Shown one piece after another: positions 49,238 to 58,212 of a DNA stretch of 64,000 nucleotides. This stretch comes from Pseudomonas sp. PDM18 (GTDB lineage Bacteria > Pseudomonadota > Gammaproteobacteria > Pseudomonadales > Pseudomonadaceae). The stretch lies in assembly GCF_014852585.1 (NCBI RefSeq), contig NZ_JACVBX010000001.1, forward strand, positions 558,001 through 622,000, read 5' to 3'. The translations under genes were made by a program, and so were the position numbers. Position 1 is the first letter of the stretch. Each line of letters opens with the position of its first letter. The notes below the pieces were generated by a model. The model was not told the origin of the DNA. It worked only from the letters and a program-made list of their open reading frames with translations, and ran no database searches.

Positions 49238-52200
49238 TCAGGATGAAATACCCGCTCGTTCTCGCAACGCCTCATAGAGCCTGGCTGGCCCCAGTAGCAA
49301 ATGCAGCAACTCACGCTGCAATTGCTCTGAATTGAGTGCCTGAAGACTGAGATTGTTTTGTGCGGACTGACTGTCAATCAAGGCGTCAATCAGTGTCGGT
49401 AAAAGGTCCGGCGAGTTCGCGAACTGCTCCTTGGCATTGTTCGCCGCCTGCTGCGTCAACACATCCGACTCCAGCAATTTGGCCCGCTGGCTGTTCAGCC
49501 AGGAAAGCTTGTCGCCGTCGGTGGTATCGGCGCCGAACAGCTCGTTGACCTTCTCGATGATCTCTTCCAGGTACTTCTTCTGCTTCTCCTGCACCTGGCC
49601 ACTCCCGGTGGCGCCCATTGGCGGCAGCTTGGGATATTCCCCTGCTACCAAAGGCAAATCCCGATTGCCCTTGTCCCTAAGCTTGTAGCGCACCAACTCC
49701 AAGCGCGAGAGATCGACACCCTCGCGCTCACGGCCGAACTCGATCAGCGGCAGCAAGTGCTTGAAGAACAGATAGCGCTTTTCGATATCCGTGTTGCCGT
49801 AATTGAAAATCTGCGAGAGGAAGGTGTACAGCCGCTGGAACGACCCCATATCGCGCTTGAACAGAATCAGCGCATCCATCTCGTCTTTTGCCGCCTGCAG
49901 TGCCGCAGCATCACCCTGCGCTTCGGCTATACGGTAGTCCGTCTGCGCATCGCGATAGCGCACCAGCAGGCGATTGGCCACCGGCGTCAGAGCCGCCGTC
50001 AAATCGCTCTGGCGTGCAGTTGGGTCGAGCAGCACCGCTGCCATACGATCCACCTCGAACTGATCGTAGTGCCCGGCGCTATCGAGCTTGCCGCGCAAGT
50101 CGAAGACCAGATACGGATCGCTGACCGACTCCAGCTCCGCCGTGCTGTAGTAGGTCTGGAAGGCCTTGAGAATCTCCTCGGGCTCGTTGACGAAATCCAG
50201 CACATACGTCGTGTTCTTGCGCGGGTAAGCCCGGTTCAGGCGCGACAGTGTCTGCACCGCCTGAATGCCACCCAGCTTCTTGTCCACATACATGCCGCAC
50301 AGCAAAGGCTGATCGAAGCCAGTCTGGAACTTGTTGGCCACCAGCAGCACCTGATACTCGCTCCCGGCAAACGCCTCGCGAATATCCCGTCCACGCAGGC
50401 CAGGATTGAGCACTTGGCCAGTCTCGGTGAACGGTTCAGGCCCGGAGTCCTCATCGTTCACCTCACCGGAGAACGCCACCAGCGTGCCGATGGGATAGTT
50501 CTGCCGCTTGACGTACTTCTCGATCGCCAGCTTCCAGCGCACCGCTTCCTGCCGGCTGCCAACCACCACCATCGCCTTGGCCTGGCCCTCCAGCAACGGC
50601 TGGACATTCTCCCGGTAGTGCTCGATCACCACCTGCACCTTCTGCGCAATGTTGTAAGGGTGCAGCCTCACCCAGCGCATGATGCCTTTGAGCGCCTCGC
50701 TGTTATCCACTTCCTCGCTGTCCAGCTCTTCGCCGTTGTGCGCCAGCTTGAAGGCCAACTTGTAGCTGGTGTAATTGCGCAGCACATCCAGAATGAAACC
50801 TTCCTCGATGGCCTGGCGCATCGAATACACATGGAACGGCTCCGGCTTGTTCAGATCCGAGGCATCCTGCGCCGGATCGGGCCGACGGCCGAACAACTCC
50901 AGCGTCTTGGCCTTGGGCGTCGCCGTGAAGGCGACATAGGTGATACCGCCCGCCCCGGCGCGCGCGCTCATGTTCGCAGCAAGCATGTCCTCAGCGGCGA
51001 TCTCGCCGCCGTCCACCAGCTCCTTCATCTCCTCAACCGACAGCAACTGCTTGAGCGTGGCGGCCGAGTCACCGGTTTGCGACGAGTGCGCCTCATCGGC
51101 GATCACCGCAAAGCGCTTGCCCTCGGTGGCGGCCAACTCCTGCACTGCTTTCAGCGCAAAGGGGAAGGTCTGAATGGTGCACACCACGATCTTCTTGCCG
51201 CCCGCCAGCGCCTGAGCCAGTTCGCCGCTCTTGCTCGCCGACTCGCCGGTAATGCTCGCCACCACACCCGTGGTGCGCTCGAAGGCGAAGATCGCCTCCT
51301 GCAACTGGGCATCCAGCACCGTGCGGTCCGACACTACCAGTACCGAGTGGAACAGCTTCTGCTGCTGCGCATCGTGCAAGTCCGCGAGGAAATGCGCAGT
51401 CCAGGCAATCGAATTGGTCTTGCCCGAGCCCGCCGAATGCTGGATCAGGAACTTGCCGCCCGGCCCTTCGGCCAACACCTGCGCCACCAGCTTGCGGGTG
51501 GCGTCGAGCTGGTGAAAGCGCGGGAAGATGATCGACTTGAGCTGCTGCTTCTTGTCCTTCTGCCCCACCAGGTAGCGCGCCAGAATCTCCAGCCAACTAT
51601 CGCGCTGCCACACCTGTTTCCACAGATAGTCCGTGGCATGCCCGGCCGGGTTGGGCGGGTTGCCGGCACCGCCATCGTTACCCAGGTTGAACGGCAGGAA
51701 GCGCGTAGCCGCGCCTTCCAGGCGGGTAGTCATGCGCACTTCGGCATTGCTCACGGCAAAATGCACCAGCGCGCCGGACGGGAAGCTCAGCAGCGGTTCT
51801 ATGCGGCCCTTGGGCTTGGGCTCGCGGTCGAACTTGTACTGGTCCTCCGCGTCCTGCACCGACTGGGTGAAATCGGTCTTCAGCTCACAGGTCGCCACCG
51901 CAATGCCGTTGAGGAACAGCACCAGATCGATGGAATTCTCGCAGGCCAGCGAATAGCGCACCTGGCGCACCACCCGCAGGCGATTGGCCTGGTACTTCGC
52001 CATCAAATCCGGGTTCATCGCCAGCGCCGGCTTGAACTGCGCCATTGGCAGCGGCTGGCGCAGCCCCAGCAACTCGATGCCGTGGCGCAGCACATCCAGC
52101 GTACCGCGCTCATCCAGCGACTTGCGCAAACGGTCCAGCAGCGTGGCCTCCGCCGCTGCACCATGATTCTTGCTCAGTGCGGCCCAGGCTTGCGGCTGGG

Positions 52201-52348
52201 TGGCTTGCACCCAGGCCAATACATCCGCCGGGAACAATGCACGGGCGCGGTCGTACTGCTGCGCATCGCCTGCGGCGTACAGCCAATCGTGGGCTGCCAG
52301 GTGCTCGCAGATTTCGCTCTCGAACGACACTTCCTTATGCAGGCTCAT
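49238..52348 (-). CDS. hsdR: Type I restriction endonuclease subunit HsdR
   Basis: A 1036-residue motor-nuclease subunit. The nuclease domain has D141 and E155-L-K157 in the sequence VLFLNGIAVATCELKTDF. The translocase has Walker A HSAGSGKTNS (304-313), DEAH (418-421) and further superfamily 2 motifs such as VAFTATPKAK and NKFQTGFDQP. The length is close to type IC enzymes such as EcoR124I (about 1038), an inference. No frameshift or stop breaks it. It starts 79 bases after the nuclease-like gene and ends at a perfect hairpin. Confidence 0.93.
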   Translation of the reverse strand: MSLHKEVSFESEICEHLAAHDWLYAAGDAQQYDRARALFPADVLAWVQATQPQAWAALSKNHGAAAEATLLDRLRKSLDERGTLDVLRHGIELLGLRQPLPMAQFKPALAMNPDLMAKYQANRLRVVRQVRYSLACENSIDLVLFLNGIAVATCELKTDFTQSVQDAEDQYKFDREPKPKGRIEPLLSFPSGALVHFAVSNAEVRMTTRLEGAATRFLPFNLGNDGGAGNPPNPAGHATDYLWKQVWQRDSWLEILARYLVGQKDKKQQLKSIIFPRFHQLDATRKLVAQVLAEGPGGKFLIQHSAGSGKTNSIAWTAHFLADLHDAQQQKLFHSVLVVSDRTVLDAQLQEAIFAFERTTGVVASITGESASKSGELAQALAGGKKIVVCTIQTFPFALKAVQELAATEGKRFAVIADEAHSSQTGDSAATLKQLLSVEEMKELVDGGEIAAEDMLAANMSARAGAGGITYVAFTATPKAKTLELFGRRPDPAQDASDLNKPEPFHVYSMRQAIEEGFILDVLRNYTSYKLAFKLAHNGEELDSEEVDNSEALKGIMRWVRLHPYNIAQKVQVVIEHYRENVQPLLEGQAKAMVVVGSRQEAVRWKLAIEKYVKRQNYPIGTLVAFSGEVNDEDSGPEPFTETGQVLNPGLRGRDIREAFAGSEYQVLLVANKFQTGFDQPLLCGMYVDKKLGGIQAVQTLSRLNRAYPRKNTTYVLDFVNEPEEILKAFQTYYSTAELESVSDPYLVFDLRGKLDSAGHYDQFEVDRMAAVLLDPTARQSDLTAALTPVANRLLVRYRDAQTDYRIAEAQGDAAALQAAKDEMDALILFKRDMGSFQRLYTFLSQIFNYGNTDIEKRYLFFKHLLPLIEFGREREGVDLSRLELVRYKLRDKGNRDLPLVAGEYPKLPPMGATGSGQVQEKQKKYLEEIIEKVNELFGADTTDGDKLSWLNSQRAKLLESDVLTQQAANNAKEQFANSPDLLPTLIDALIDSQSAQNNLSLQALNSEQLQRELLHLLLGPARLYEALRERAGISS

Positions 52349-52427
52349 TGCGGCCTCTCTCCCAATTCATACCGGCGCCGCCGGTCATATCGCCCCACTC
52401 TACTGCAGGCAAGCTGCCTGGGGCGCT

Positions 52428-53339
52428 TCAGTTTTCCTGGTAACTACGCTCGATCAGGTGCCGCGCCCGCTCCAGGTCCGCAGACGTGCGCAGGCTGAGT
52501 TCCACATCGCCCGTGCCCCAGTGGCCGATGCTGCGAACATCGCGGCTGAAGTCTTCTACCAGTGCGATCGAGTCCGGATTCAGCTTGAGAAACACCAATA
52601 GCCGCTTGTTCTGCACCACCACGCTGGCGAAGTTCTTCAGGCGGCGGAATGCCACATAAAGCCTCAGCGGCTTTTCCTGTACGTCGTCACCCAGCGAGTT
52701 CAGGTAGCTGGTGACCTGCTCGAACAGCGCCACGATCTCCGGCTGGGCCGACTGCAATTGCTCCTGCCAGGTTTTGTCCTTGCTGCTCTTGCTCAACTCC
52801 GCCACAACTACCGGCTCCGCCACGGCCGTGGGCGCGCTGACAGCATTCACCAGCTCCAGCAGCAACAGGTCCTCGCCAAACAGCTTGTAACGGATCAGCT
52901 CCACATTGCGCTGGATCAGCTGTACCGCGTGCTGGTCGTAACGGGTGAAGTCGGCGGCGATGCACAGCAGCCGCGTGCCGCCCCACTCGATCTGCTCCGC
53001 CGCGGCCTTGCCCAGCTTCTCCATCACCAGCCAGCGGAACTCCGCCTGGTGGTCCAGCAGCCAGTCCAGGTAGAACAGGCCCTGATTGATCACATTCTCA
53101 TTGCTGTGGCGTTTGTACTCGACGATCACCGGGCAGCCGTTTTCATCCAGCCCCAGCGAATCGATACGGCCCTTGTGGGTCTTGCCGGTGGTGTACTCGG
53201 TGGCAAGAAAGCGCACGCCGAGCAAGGTTTCCATCTGGTTTTCGATCAGCGCTTGCAGCTGCTTTTCCACGGCGGCGGCGCGGCTGGGGAGTTCACTGGC
53301 GGTGCCGTTGCTGATGCGGAAGAGCTGGAGATCACTCAT
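52428..53339 (-). CDS. PD-(D/E)XK nuclease-like protein (DUF5655-type) in the hsd operon
   Basis: A 303-residue soluble protein. An N-terminal domain (about residues 20-130) carries a PD-(D/E)XK-like pattern: E34, then RIDSLGLDENG (Asp60), then VIVEYKRHSNENVINQG (Glu74-x-Lys76). The C-terminal half resembles DUF5655, a putative transport/DNA-associated domain. The ATG overlaps the hsdS stop (ATGA), so it is translated with hsdS. Candidates are an extra nuclease, an anti-restriction or a regulator of HsdR; the sequence does not decide. Activity is inference. Confidence 0.75.
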   Translation of the reverse strand: MSDLQLFRISNGTASELPSRAAAVEKQLQALIENQMETLLGVRFLATEYTTGKTHKGRIDSLGLDENGCPVIVEYKRHSNENVINQGLFYLDWLLDHQAEFRWLVMEKLGKAAAEQIEWGGTRLLCIAADFTRYDQHAVQLIQRNVELIRYKLFGEDLLLLELVNAVSAPTAVAEPVVVAELSKSSKDKTWQEQLQSAQPEIVALFEQVTSYLNSLGDDVQEKPLRLYVAFRRLKNFASVVVQNKRLLVFLKLNPDSIALVEDFSRDVRSIGHWGTGDVELSLRTSADLERARHLIERSYQEN

Positions 53340-54703
53340 GCGGCTTCATCCTTGACTAGGCCACGGACGTCGATTTGGCCGGTGACGGCGGCGGTGATTA
53401 GTGCGGAGCGGTGTTCCTTCAACAAGGCAATGGCACGTTCGGCTTCGCCCGCGAGCGAGATCAGCTTTTCCATTTCCGCCTCCACCATGGCAACCAGCTC
53501 CACTTGCTCAGTCTTCGGAGGAATTGCAATCGTGAACCCTTTGAGACTGGACTGCGGAAGGTTATTGGCCAAGCCTTCTGCACCACTGATAGCTTGCTCT
53601 ATCTGGAGCCGCATGTAGCGAGCACTAAAGACAATGGCAAAGAATCGAGAGTCCACGTCGCAACTCAAATGAAGCCGAAAAATCTTGTCCGACAACATCA
53701 ACCGAGAGGGTGGCTCCGACACGTAAGCCACCGAGCCGACGAGCGCTGGAGATCCACTCGCCCGAGACATCAACAGGTCACCGTCACGCACCTCTATGTT
53801 GGCATCAGGCTCCAGTGTGTCAGGCAAGGCTTTGTTTTCACTCGAACGGAATATCCCACCATTGACGCAGCCAGCCTTCAGTACTCCCCACTCACCCTGT
53901 TCGGCCGCTCTACTGAAACACTCAGGACTCCAGCCTTGCTCTATACGTTCAACAACACGGCGCACAGCGCAAACAGTCCAATGCGCCGGTATTTCCCCCA
54001 ACCATGCCACGTTAGAACTCTTCATCGGAGCATTGGGATTGAGGCCGCGAGTGACGGCATGGGAAATCGTGGCCTGACGCTTTTCGGCCAGCAGAGCGAT
54101 AAGCTTTTCCTGCTCGCCAATCAGCACATCAATCTTGGCAGTTTCACGATCAAGGAAGGCAGCGATGGCGGTTTGTTCCTCAAAAGGCGGTAGAGGAACA
54201 ACTGTGTCAGATAGGTACGAATGCTCAATACTTTCAACTGTGGCGCCCTGCTTTGCCCAAGCAAGTAGGAGGCTATCATTAAGTCCTTGAACCCAGCGAA
54301 GAAAGAAACCGGAATTACAAGTCGATGACTTGAACTCCAACGCCTTCATATCTTGATTTAAAGAAACAGGAACAGCATTGATCGCGACAGGAATCGTGTG
54401 CTTCAAAATTCCCGATCGAACGACCAGAAGAACCTTATTTGGAGCGACCAGAGTGGTCGAACTGTTTGCAAGACCAGCATCTGTTATCCGTTCCTCAGAA
54501 TCATGAATCAGCTCGGACTTCATGTCCTTGGGCGAAACCCAGGGGATTTCTCCACCCCAAAACATCCGCTCTTCTCGATTCGGTGTGCCTCCACCGGTAA
54601 ACCGAGTGAAATGTTTGAGTTTTGGCAATGTCCAGTGTGCTGGTATGCAACCAATCCACTCCACCCCACTATCCTTGTACCCCGAATACCTCGGCAAACT
54701 CAT
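53336..54703 (-). CDS. hsdS: Type I restriction specificity subunit HsdS
   Basis: A 455-residue DNA-recognition subunit with two target-recognition domains. Each half begins with a related repeat: EWIGCIPAHWT (about residues 15-25) and AWLGEIPAHWT (about 232-242), followed by FTGGGTP-type variable regions and conserved helical spacers (EEQTAIAAFLDRETAKIDVLI and its C-terminal counterpart). Base composition in the variable regions is less GC-rich than neighbours, in line with TRD exchange. The start overlaps the hsdM stop. Confidence 0.92.
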   Translation of the reverse strand: MSLPRYSGYKDSGVEWIGCIPAHWTLPKLKHFTRFTGGGTPNREERMFWGGEIPWVSPKDMKSELIHDSEERITDAGLANSSTTLVAPNKVLLVVRSGILKHTIPVAINAVPVSLNQDMKALEFKSSTCNSGFFLRWVQGLNDSLLLAWAKQGATVESIEHSYLSDTVVPLPPFEEQTAIAAFLDRETAKIDVLIGEQEKLIALLAEKRQATISHAVTRGLNPNAPMKSSNVAWLGEIPAHWTVCAVRRVVERIEQGWSPECFSRAAEQGEWGVLKAGCVNGGIFRSSENKALPDTLEPDANIEVRDGDLLMSRASGSPALVGSVAYVSEPPSRLMLSDKIFRLHLSCDVDSRFFAIVFSARYMRLQIEQAISGAEGLANNLPQSSLKGFTIAIPPKTEQVELVAMVEAEMEKLISLAGEAERAIALLKEHRSALITAAVTGQIDVRGLVKDEAA

Positions 54704-56538
54704 TCCGCCAACTCCCCCAGCATCTTCATGATTTTCGCCGTTACCGCTTTCAGCTCTTCATCAATGTCATGCAGGCTGCGTGGCGGTTCGAATACATAGA
54801 AGTGGCGGTTAAAGGGAATTTCATAACCGACCTTGGTCTTGTCGTGGTCAATCCAGGCATCCGCCGCGTGGGGCAGTACTTCGCGCTTGAAGTACGCCTC
54901 CACATCCTCACCCAGCGGCACGTTTTCGGTATCGCGCAGGCTGGAGTCGGGTTGCGGTTTGCCTTTCTGTTTGCCCTTCTGGCCGATCACGATCTCGCCA
55001 TTTTCGTCGCGCTGTGGGCGCTCCACGGTGATGGTGCGGTAGCCGAAGCTTTCATTGCGCAGTAGCAGGGACAGTGGAGCGATTTTTACCTTGCCGCCGG
55101 CTGGCGCGCTGGGTTCGGCGTCACCGTTGCGCAGGATGTGGCGCGCCACTTCCTTACCCTCGGCGTCCAGCACGGTGGCCAACCGCGCTTCGGCGCATTC
55201 GCCGAACAGGCGGGTGATGTCGTCGATGGCGCTGTCGGGCATTTCCTTGCGCTTGGAACCGAGGCTCTTGCGCATTTTCTGCCAGAAGCTGGAGGCGTCG
55301 ATCAGTTGCACCAGGCCCTTGCGCGCCGCCGGTTTGCGGTTGGTGAGTATCCACACGTAGGTGCTGATGCCGGTGTTGTAGAACATGTCGGTGGGCAGGC
55401 CGATGATGGCTTCCACCAGGTCGTTCTCCAGCACATAGCGGCGGATTTCGCTTTCGCCGCTGCCGGCACCGCCGGTGAACAGCGGCGAGCCATTGAGCAC
55501 GATGCCGAAGCGGCTGCCGCCTTCGCTGGCCGGGCGCATCTTGGCGATAAGGTGCATCAGGAACAGCAGCGAGCCATCGGACACCCGCGGCAGGCCGGGG
55601 CCGAAGCGACCGTTGAAGCCTTGCTGCTCATGCTCCTGGCGCACCACCTTTTCCACCTTCTTCCACTCCACGCCAAACGGCGGGTTGGAGAGCATGTAGT
55701 CGAAGTGTTTGCCGGCGTGGCCGTCGTCGCTCAGGGTATTGCCGACTTTGATATTGCCGACATCCTGCCCCTTGATCAGCATGTCAGCCTTGCAGATGGC
55801 GTAGGACTCGTCATTGAGCTCCTGGCCATGCAGGGTCAGGCGCGCCTTGGGGTTGTGCTCGACGAGAAACTCTTCGGCGATGGACAGCATGCCGCCGGTG
55901 CCGGCCGTAGGGTCGTAAAGTTCACGCACCACACTGCGTCCTGCTTCCAGCACGTCGCTGTCTTCGATGAACAGCAGGTTGACCATCAGCCGTATGACTT
56001 CGCGCGGGGTGAAGTGCTCCCCTGCCGTTTCATTGGAGATTTCCGCGAACTTACGGATCAGCTCTTCGAACACCAGGCCCATCTGCGCGTTGTCGACCTT
56101 TTCCGGGTGCAGATCGATTTGAGCGAAGCGTTCGGCCACCTGGTAGAGCAGCCCGGCCTTGTGCAGGCGGTCGATCTGAGTGTGGAACTCGAAACGCTCG
56201 AAGATATCCCGCGCCGCCAGGGAAAAGCCCTGGATATAGCTGAGGAGGTTCGCCTTGATATTGTCCGGGTCGCCCATCAGCTTCTTCAGGTCCATCTCGG
56301 AGATGTTGTAGAAGCTTTGCCCGGCCTTGCGCAGCAAGAAGGGTTCCGGGTTGGTCACCACCTTCATCTTTTCTGCCTGCTCGGCCAGTACGGCGGCCTT
56401 GGTCTTCTCCAGCACGCAGTCCAGGCGGCGCAGCACAGTGAACGGCAGGATGACCTTGCCGTATTCCGACTGTTTGTAGTCACCGCGTAGCAGGTCGGCA
56501 ACCGACCAGATGAAGGCGGAAAGGGCTTGTTGGTTCAT
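54700..56538 (-). CDS. hsdM: Type I restriction modification methyltransferase subunit HsdM
   Basis: N6-adenine methyltransferase subunit, 612 residues. N-terminal HsdM_N helical domain (residues about 5-140), SAM-binding motif DPTAGTGG (209-216) and catalytic NPPF (285-288, in YMLSNPPFGV). It is longer than the 520-residue EcoR124I HsdM, having a C-terminal extension containing charged, repetitive segments. The start at 56538 has no strong ribosome site; a longer in-frame version from 56667 is not conserved. First gene of the operon hsdM-hsdS-X-hsdR. Confidence 0.93.
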   Translation of the reverse strand: MNQQALSAFIWSVADLLRGDYKQSEYGKVILPFTVLRRLDCVLEKTKAAVLAEQAEKMKVVTNPEPFLLRKAGQSFYNISEMDLKKLMGDPDNIKANLLSYIQGFSLAARDIFERFEFHTQIDRLHKAGLLYQVAERFAQIDLHPEKVDNAQMGLVFEELIRKFAEISNETAGEHFTPREVIRLMVNLLFIEDSDVLEAGRSVVRELYDPTAGTGGMLSIAEEFLVEHNPKARLTLHGQELNDESYAICKADMLIKGQDVGNIKVGNTLSDDGHAGKHFDYMLSNPPFGVEWKKVEKVVRQEHEQQGFNGRFGPGLPRVSDGSLLFLMHLIAKMRPASEGGSRFGIVLNGSPLFTGGAGSGESEIRRYVLENDLVEAIIGLPTDMFYNTGISTYVWILTNRKPAARKGLVQLIDASSFWQKMRKSLGSKRKEMPDSAIDDITRLFGECAEARLATVLDAEGKEVARHILRNGDAEPSAPAGGKVKIAPLSLLLRNESFGYRTITVERPQRDENGEIVIGQKGKQKGKPQPDSSLRDTENVPLGEDVEAYFKREVLPHAADAWIDHDKTKVGYEIPFNRHFYVFEPPRSLHDIDEELKAVTAKIMKMLGELAE

Positions 56539-56778
56539 GGGGGGCGAGTCCTTGGGGCACGGCTTCCGGGTGGCCAGGCGGCCGGGGGAATCTGAAAAAG
56601 CCGGGATTATGCCGCGCATGGCCGAGGGATGCGATGCGCGTAGGTAATCGCCGCGTCCTGCGCCCACCTCCCTTCATTAATGTCAGACGCGGCCGATAGC
56701 GCTTCTGCGCGAGCACCTGTTCTTGCCGCGCCACCACGCAGCCCCTATGCTGCGCCCGTCACGGCTATATCCGTGATC
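56539..56778. other. Upstream region of the hsd operon
   Basis: A 240-base stretch with the hsd promoter on the minus strand. I see no clear operator or attachment site, and no integrase or direct repeat marks a border on this side. Confidence 0.4.
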
Positions 56779-56955
56779 GGGTTTGACAGCCCGAAGCGTC
56801 GGCGCGATTGCGCCGTATAGGTGCATGCGAAAAGCAGCGAATGCTTTTTGCAGGCCCTGTTTCGACCAGAGTTTTTGGTTGAAGACGTTATGGCAGATCG
56901 CGCGGGGAGACCTCCTCGTGGGGTCTGCCGGTTCCGATGCCCGGTCTGTCAACCC
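56779..56955 (+). ncRNA. Candidate structured RNA or structured leader upstream of the 101-residue gene
   Basis: Several complementary elements are nested inside one closing stem. GGGTTTGACAG (56779-56789) pairs with CTGTCAACCC (56946-56955) with one bulged base; inside are hairpins GGCGC-GATT-GCGCC (56801-56814), GCGAAAAGCA with TGCTTTTTGC (56827-56836, 56842-56851; one G-U pair) and GGCAGA with TCTGCC (56892-56897, 56924-56929). The gene for the 101-residue protein starts 69 bases later. I recall similar sequences between Pseudomonas genes but cannot name a family. Strand is inferred from the downstream gene. Confidence 0.5.
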
Positions 56956-57024
56956 CGCGTGGTCTGCCTCCCTTCGATTGACAGCGAAGCCGGCAGTCTC
57001 CTTTCCTGCATTGGAGTTCCGCTT

Positions 57025-57330
57025 ATGTCTTCAGACAACAACACCCACGACCCCGAATCAGAGCTGCACCAGGGCCTGCGCGACACCCTGTCCAGTAGCG
57101 ACAATCCCGTCACCTTTAAACTGCCGCCGGACTGGCCGGAAGAATCCGACCAGGCCATGGCCTACGGCACAGTGGTCGCAAGGCAATGGCTGTTCGCACC
57201 GGGTGGAGAATCGCTCTGGACGTGCTTCGCCCGAGGGCGCACGGTGCAGAGCGATATGCTGGATCGCATGGCCTTTGAAATCGGCTTCCTGACGCATCTT
57301 CAACAGCAGATCGACCGCCTGCCGCAGTAA
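57025..57330 (+). CDS. Hypothetical 101-residue protein
   Basis: A small acidic cytoplasmic protein with N-terminal SSDNNTHDPESELHQGLRD and a C-terminal helical part ending FLTHLQQQIDRLP. I recognise no domain. TTGGAG precedes the ATG by nine bases. It follows a strongly structured region that may be its leader and ends in a good terminator. Confidence 0.65.
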   Translation: MSSDNNTHDPESELHQGLRDTLSSSDNPVTFKLPPDWPEESDQAMAYGTVVARQWLFAPGGESLWTCFARGRTVQSDMLDRMAFEIGFLTHLQQQIDRLPQ

Positions 57331-57336
57331 GCGCAC

Positions 57337-57361
57337 GGCGGCCTGGGGAGCCCAGGCCGCC
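57337..57361 (+). terminator. Terminator after the 101-residue gene
   Basis: An 11-bp stem GGCGGCCTGGG-GAG-CCCAGGCCGCC followed by ACTTTTC, seven bases after the stop. Confidence 0.75.
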
Positions 57362-57436
57362 ACTTTTCAGAAGGTGGGGCGGATAACGCCAGGGGTGTTA
57401 TTCGCGCGGCATCGGGTCATCAAATGGCGGGGCGTG

Positions 57437-57688
57437 TCAGCGACACTGGTAAGGACTCTCGCCCTCCAGTTCCTGCTCCGATTCCACGTCCTTGATGGTG
57501 ACGATGGCCTTCGGGTAGACCGAGCACAGCGAGTTGCGCACGGTGTAGATGCCACTGCCGTGGGCGAGGAACTTGCCCTTGCTCAGCTCCTTGCCTGACT
57601 CATCGTGAGCGGTGACCTCGTAGTTGCCGGTCATGGTGATGCAGCCGGCGAGCGCCAGCAGCGAGAAAATGGGAACGAGGACTTTCAT
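57437..57688 (-). CDS. Small lipoprotein, 83 residues
   Basis: A lipoprotein with signal SLLALAGC (lipid-modified Cys about residue 16) and a mature part of 67 residues having two cysteines (LCSVYP and SPYQC), which could form a disulfide. The N-terminal mature part ITMTGNYEVTAHDESG looks beta-like. No domain recognised. GGAG lies upstream of the ATG at 57688. Confidence 0.7.
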   Translation of the reverse strand: MKVLVPIFSLLALAGCITMTGNYEVTAHDESGKELSKGKFLAHGSGIYTVRNSLCSVYPKAIVTIKDVESEQELEGESPYQCR

Positions 57689-57888
57689 TGATTCTCCTTT
57701 GACGCGAGGCGCCCCTCCAGCCATGGCATAGGGGTGCGCTACTGTCGATCCTTGACGTGTTCGCGAGACGGGAAGTTGCCAGCCGACCTGGCCCGGCGGA
57801 TGCGAATACGACCTGAGCCGGTCGTCGCAGTTCAGCCAGCGCTCCCCGCAAAAGCGCTGGTTGACGGAGTTTCAGATGAGAGGTTGTC

Positions 57889-58095
57889 TCAGCGCTTGCC
57901 CATGGAGCGACGCGAGCCGCGCGGGTGTGGCGGACGGTACTCAGCCTTGTCGTGCTTCTTGCGGTGCTGGTAGGCGCCATTAGCCTGCTGCTGCGCAGCA
58001 AGGGCGGCCTTGGCCAGCTCGGCCAGGGAGAGAGTGGGTTGTTCCTGCGCGTTGTCGGCGCTGTCGTCGCGGGGCGGCTGCTGAGAGGACGTCAT
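57889..58095 (-). CDS. Hypothetical 68-residue basic-tail protein
   Basis: A short protein with a helical middle (LSLAELAKAALAAQQQANG) and a strongly basic, proline-containing tail (RRSMGKR). It might bind nucleic acid, but this rests on charge only. In-frame ATG at 58131 would add 12 residues; I choose 58095 as it begins the conserved-looking MTSSQQ segment. Confidence is low. Confidence 0.5.
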   Translation of the reverse strand: MTSSQQPPRDDSADNAQEQPTLSLAELAKAALAAQQQANGAYQHRKKHDKAEYRPPHPRGSRRSMGKR

Positions 58096-58212
58096 GGGTA
58101 GACCGGTTCTGAAAGGTATGAAACGGCGCACATGATAGCCGAACTCGCCCCGCTCCGGCTGCCCGTCCGCGCGAGCGGCTCAGGCAGAGCCTTCAGCGCG
58201 CTGGCAAAGCCA

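Noticed and set aside
49757..52498. A 913-codon open frame antisense to hsdR and other long antisense frames (for example 14997-16283 opposite oprD)
   Set aside because: They are complementary to well-conserved genes in the opposite frame; high-GC codon use leaves open mirror frames. The products show no recognisable domain and compositions typical of frame shadows.
56779..56955. Assignment to the C4 antisense RNA or another named phage RNA family
   Set aside because: The nested hairpins made me consider this, but I cannot confirm the family consensus by eye and no phage genes lie nearby.
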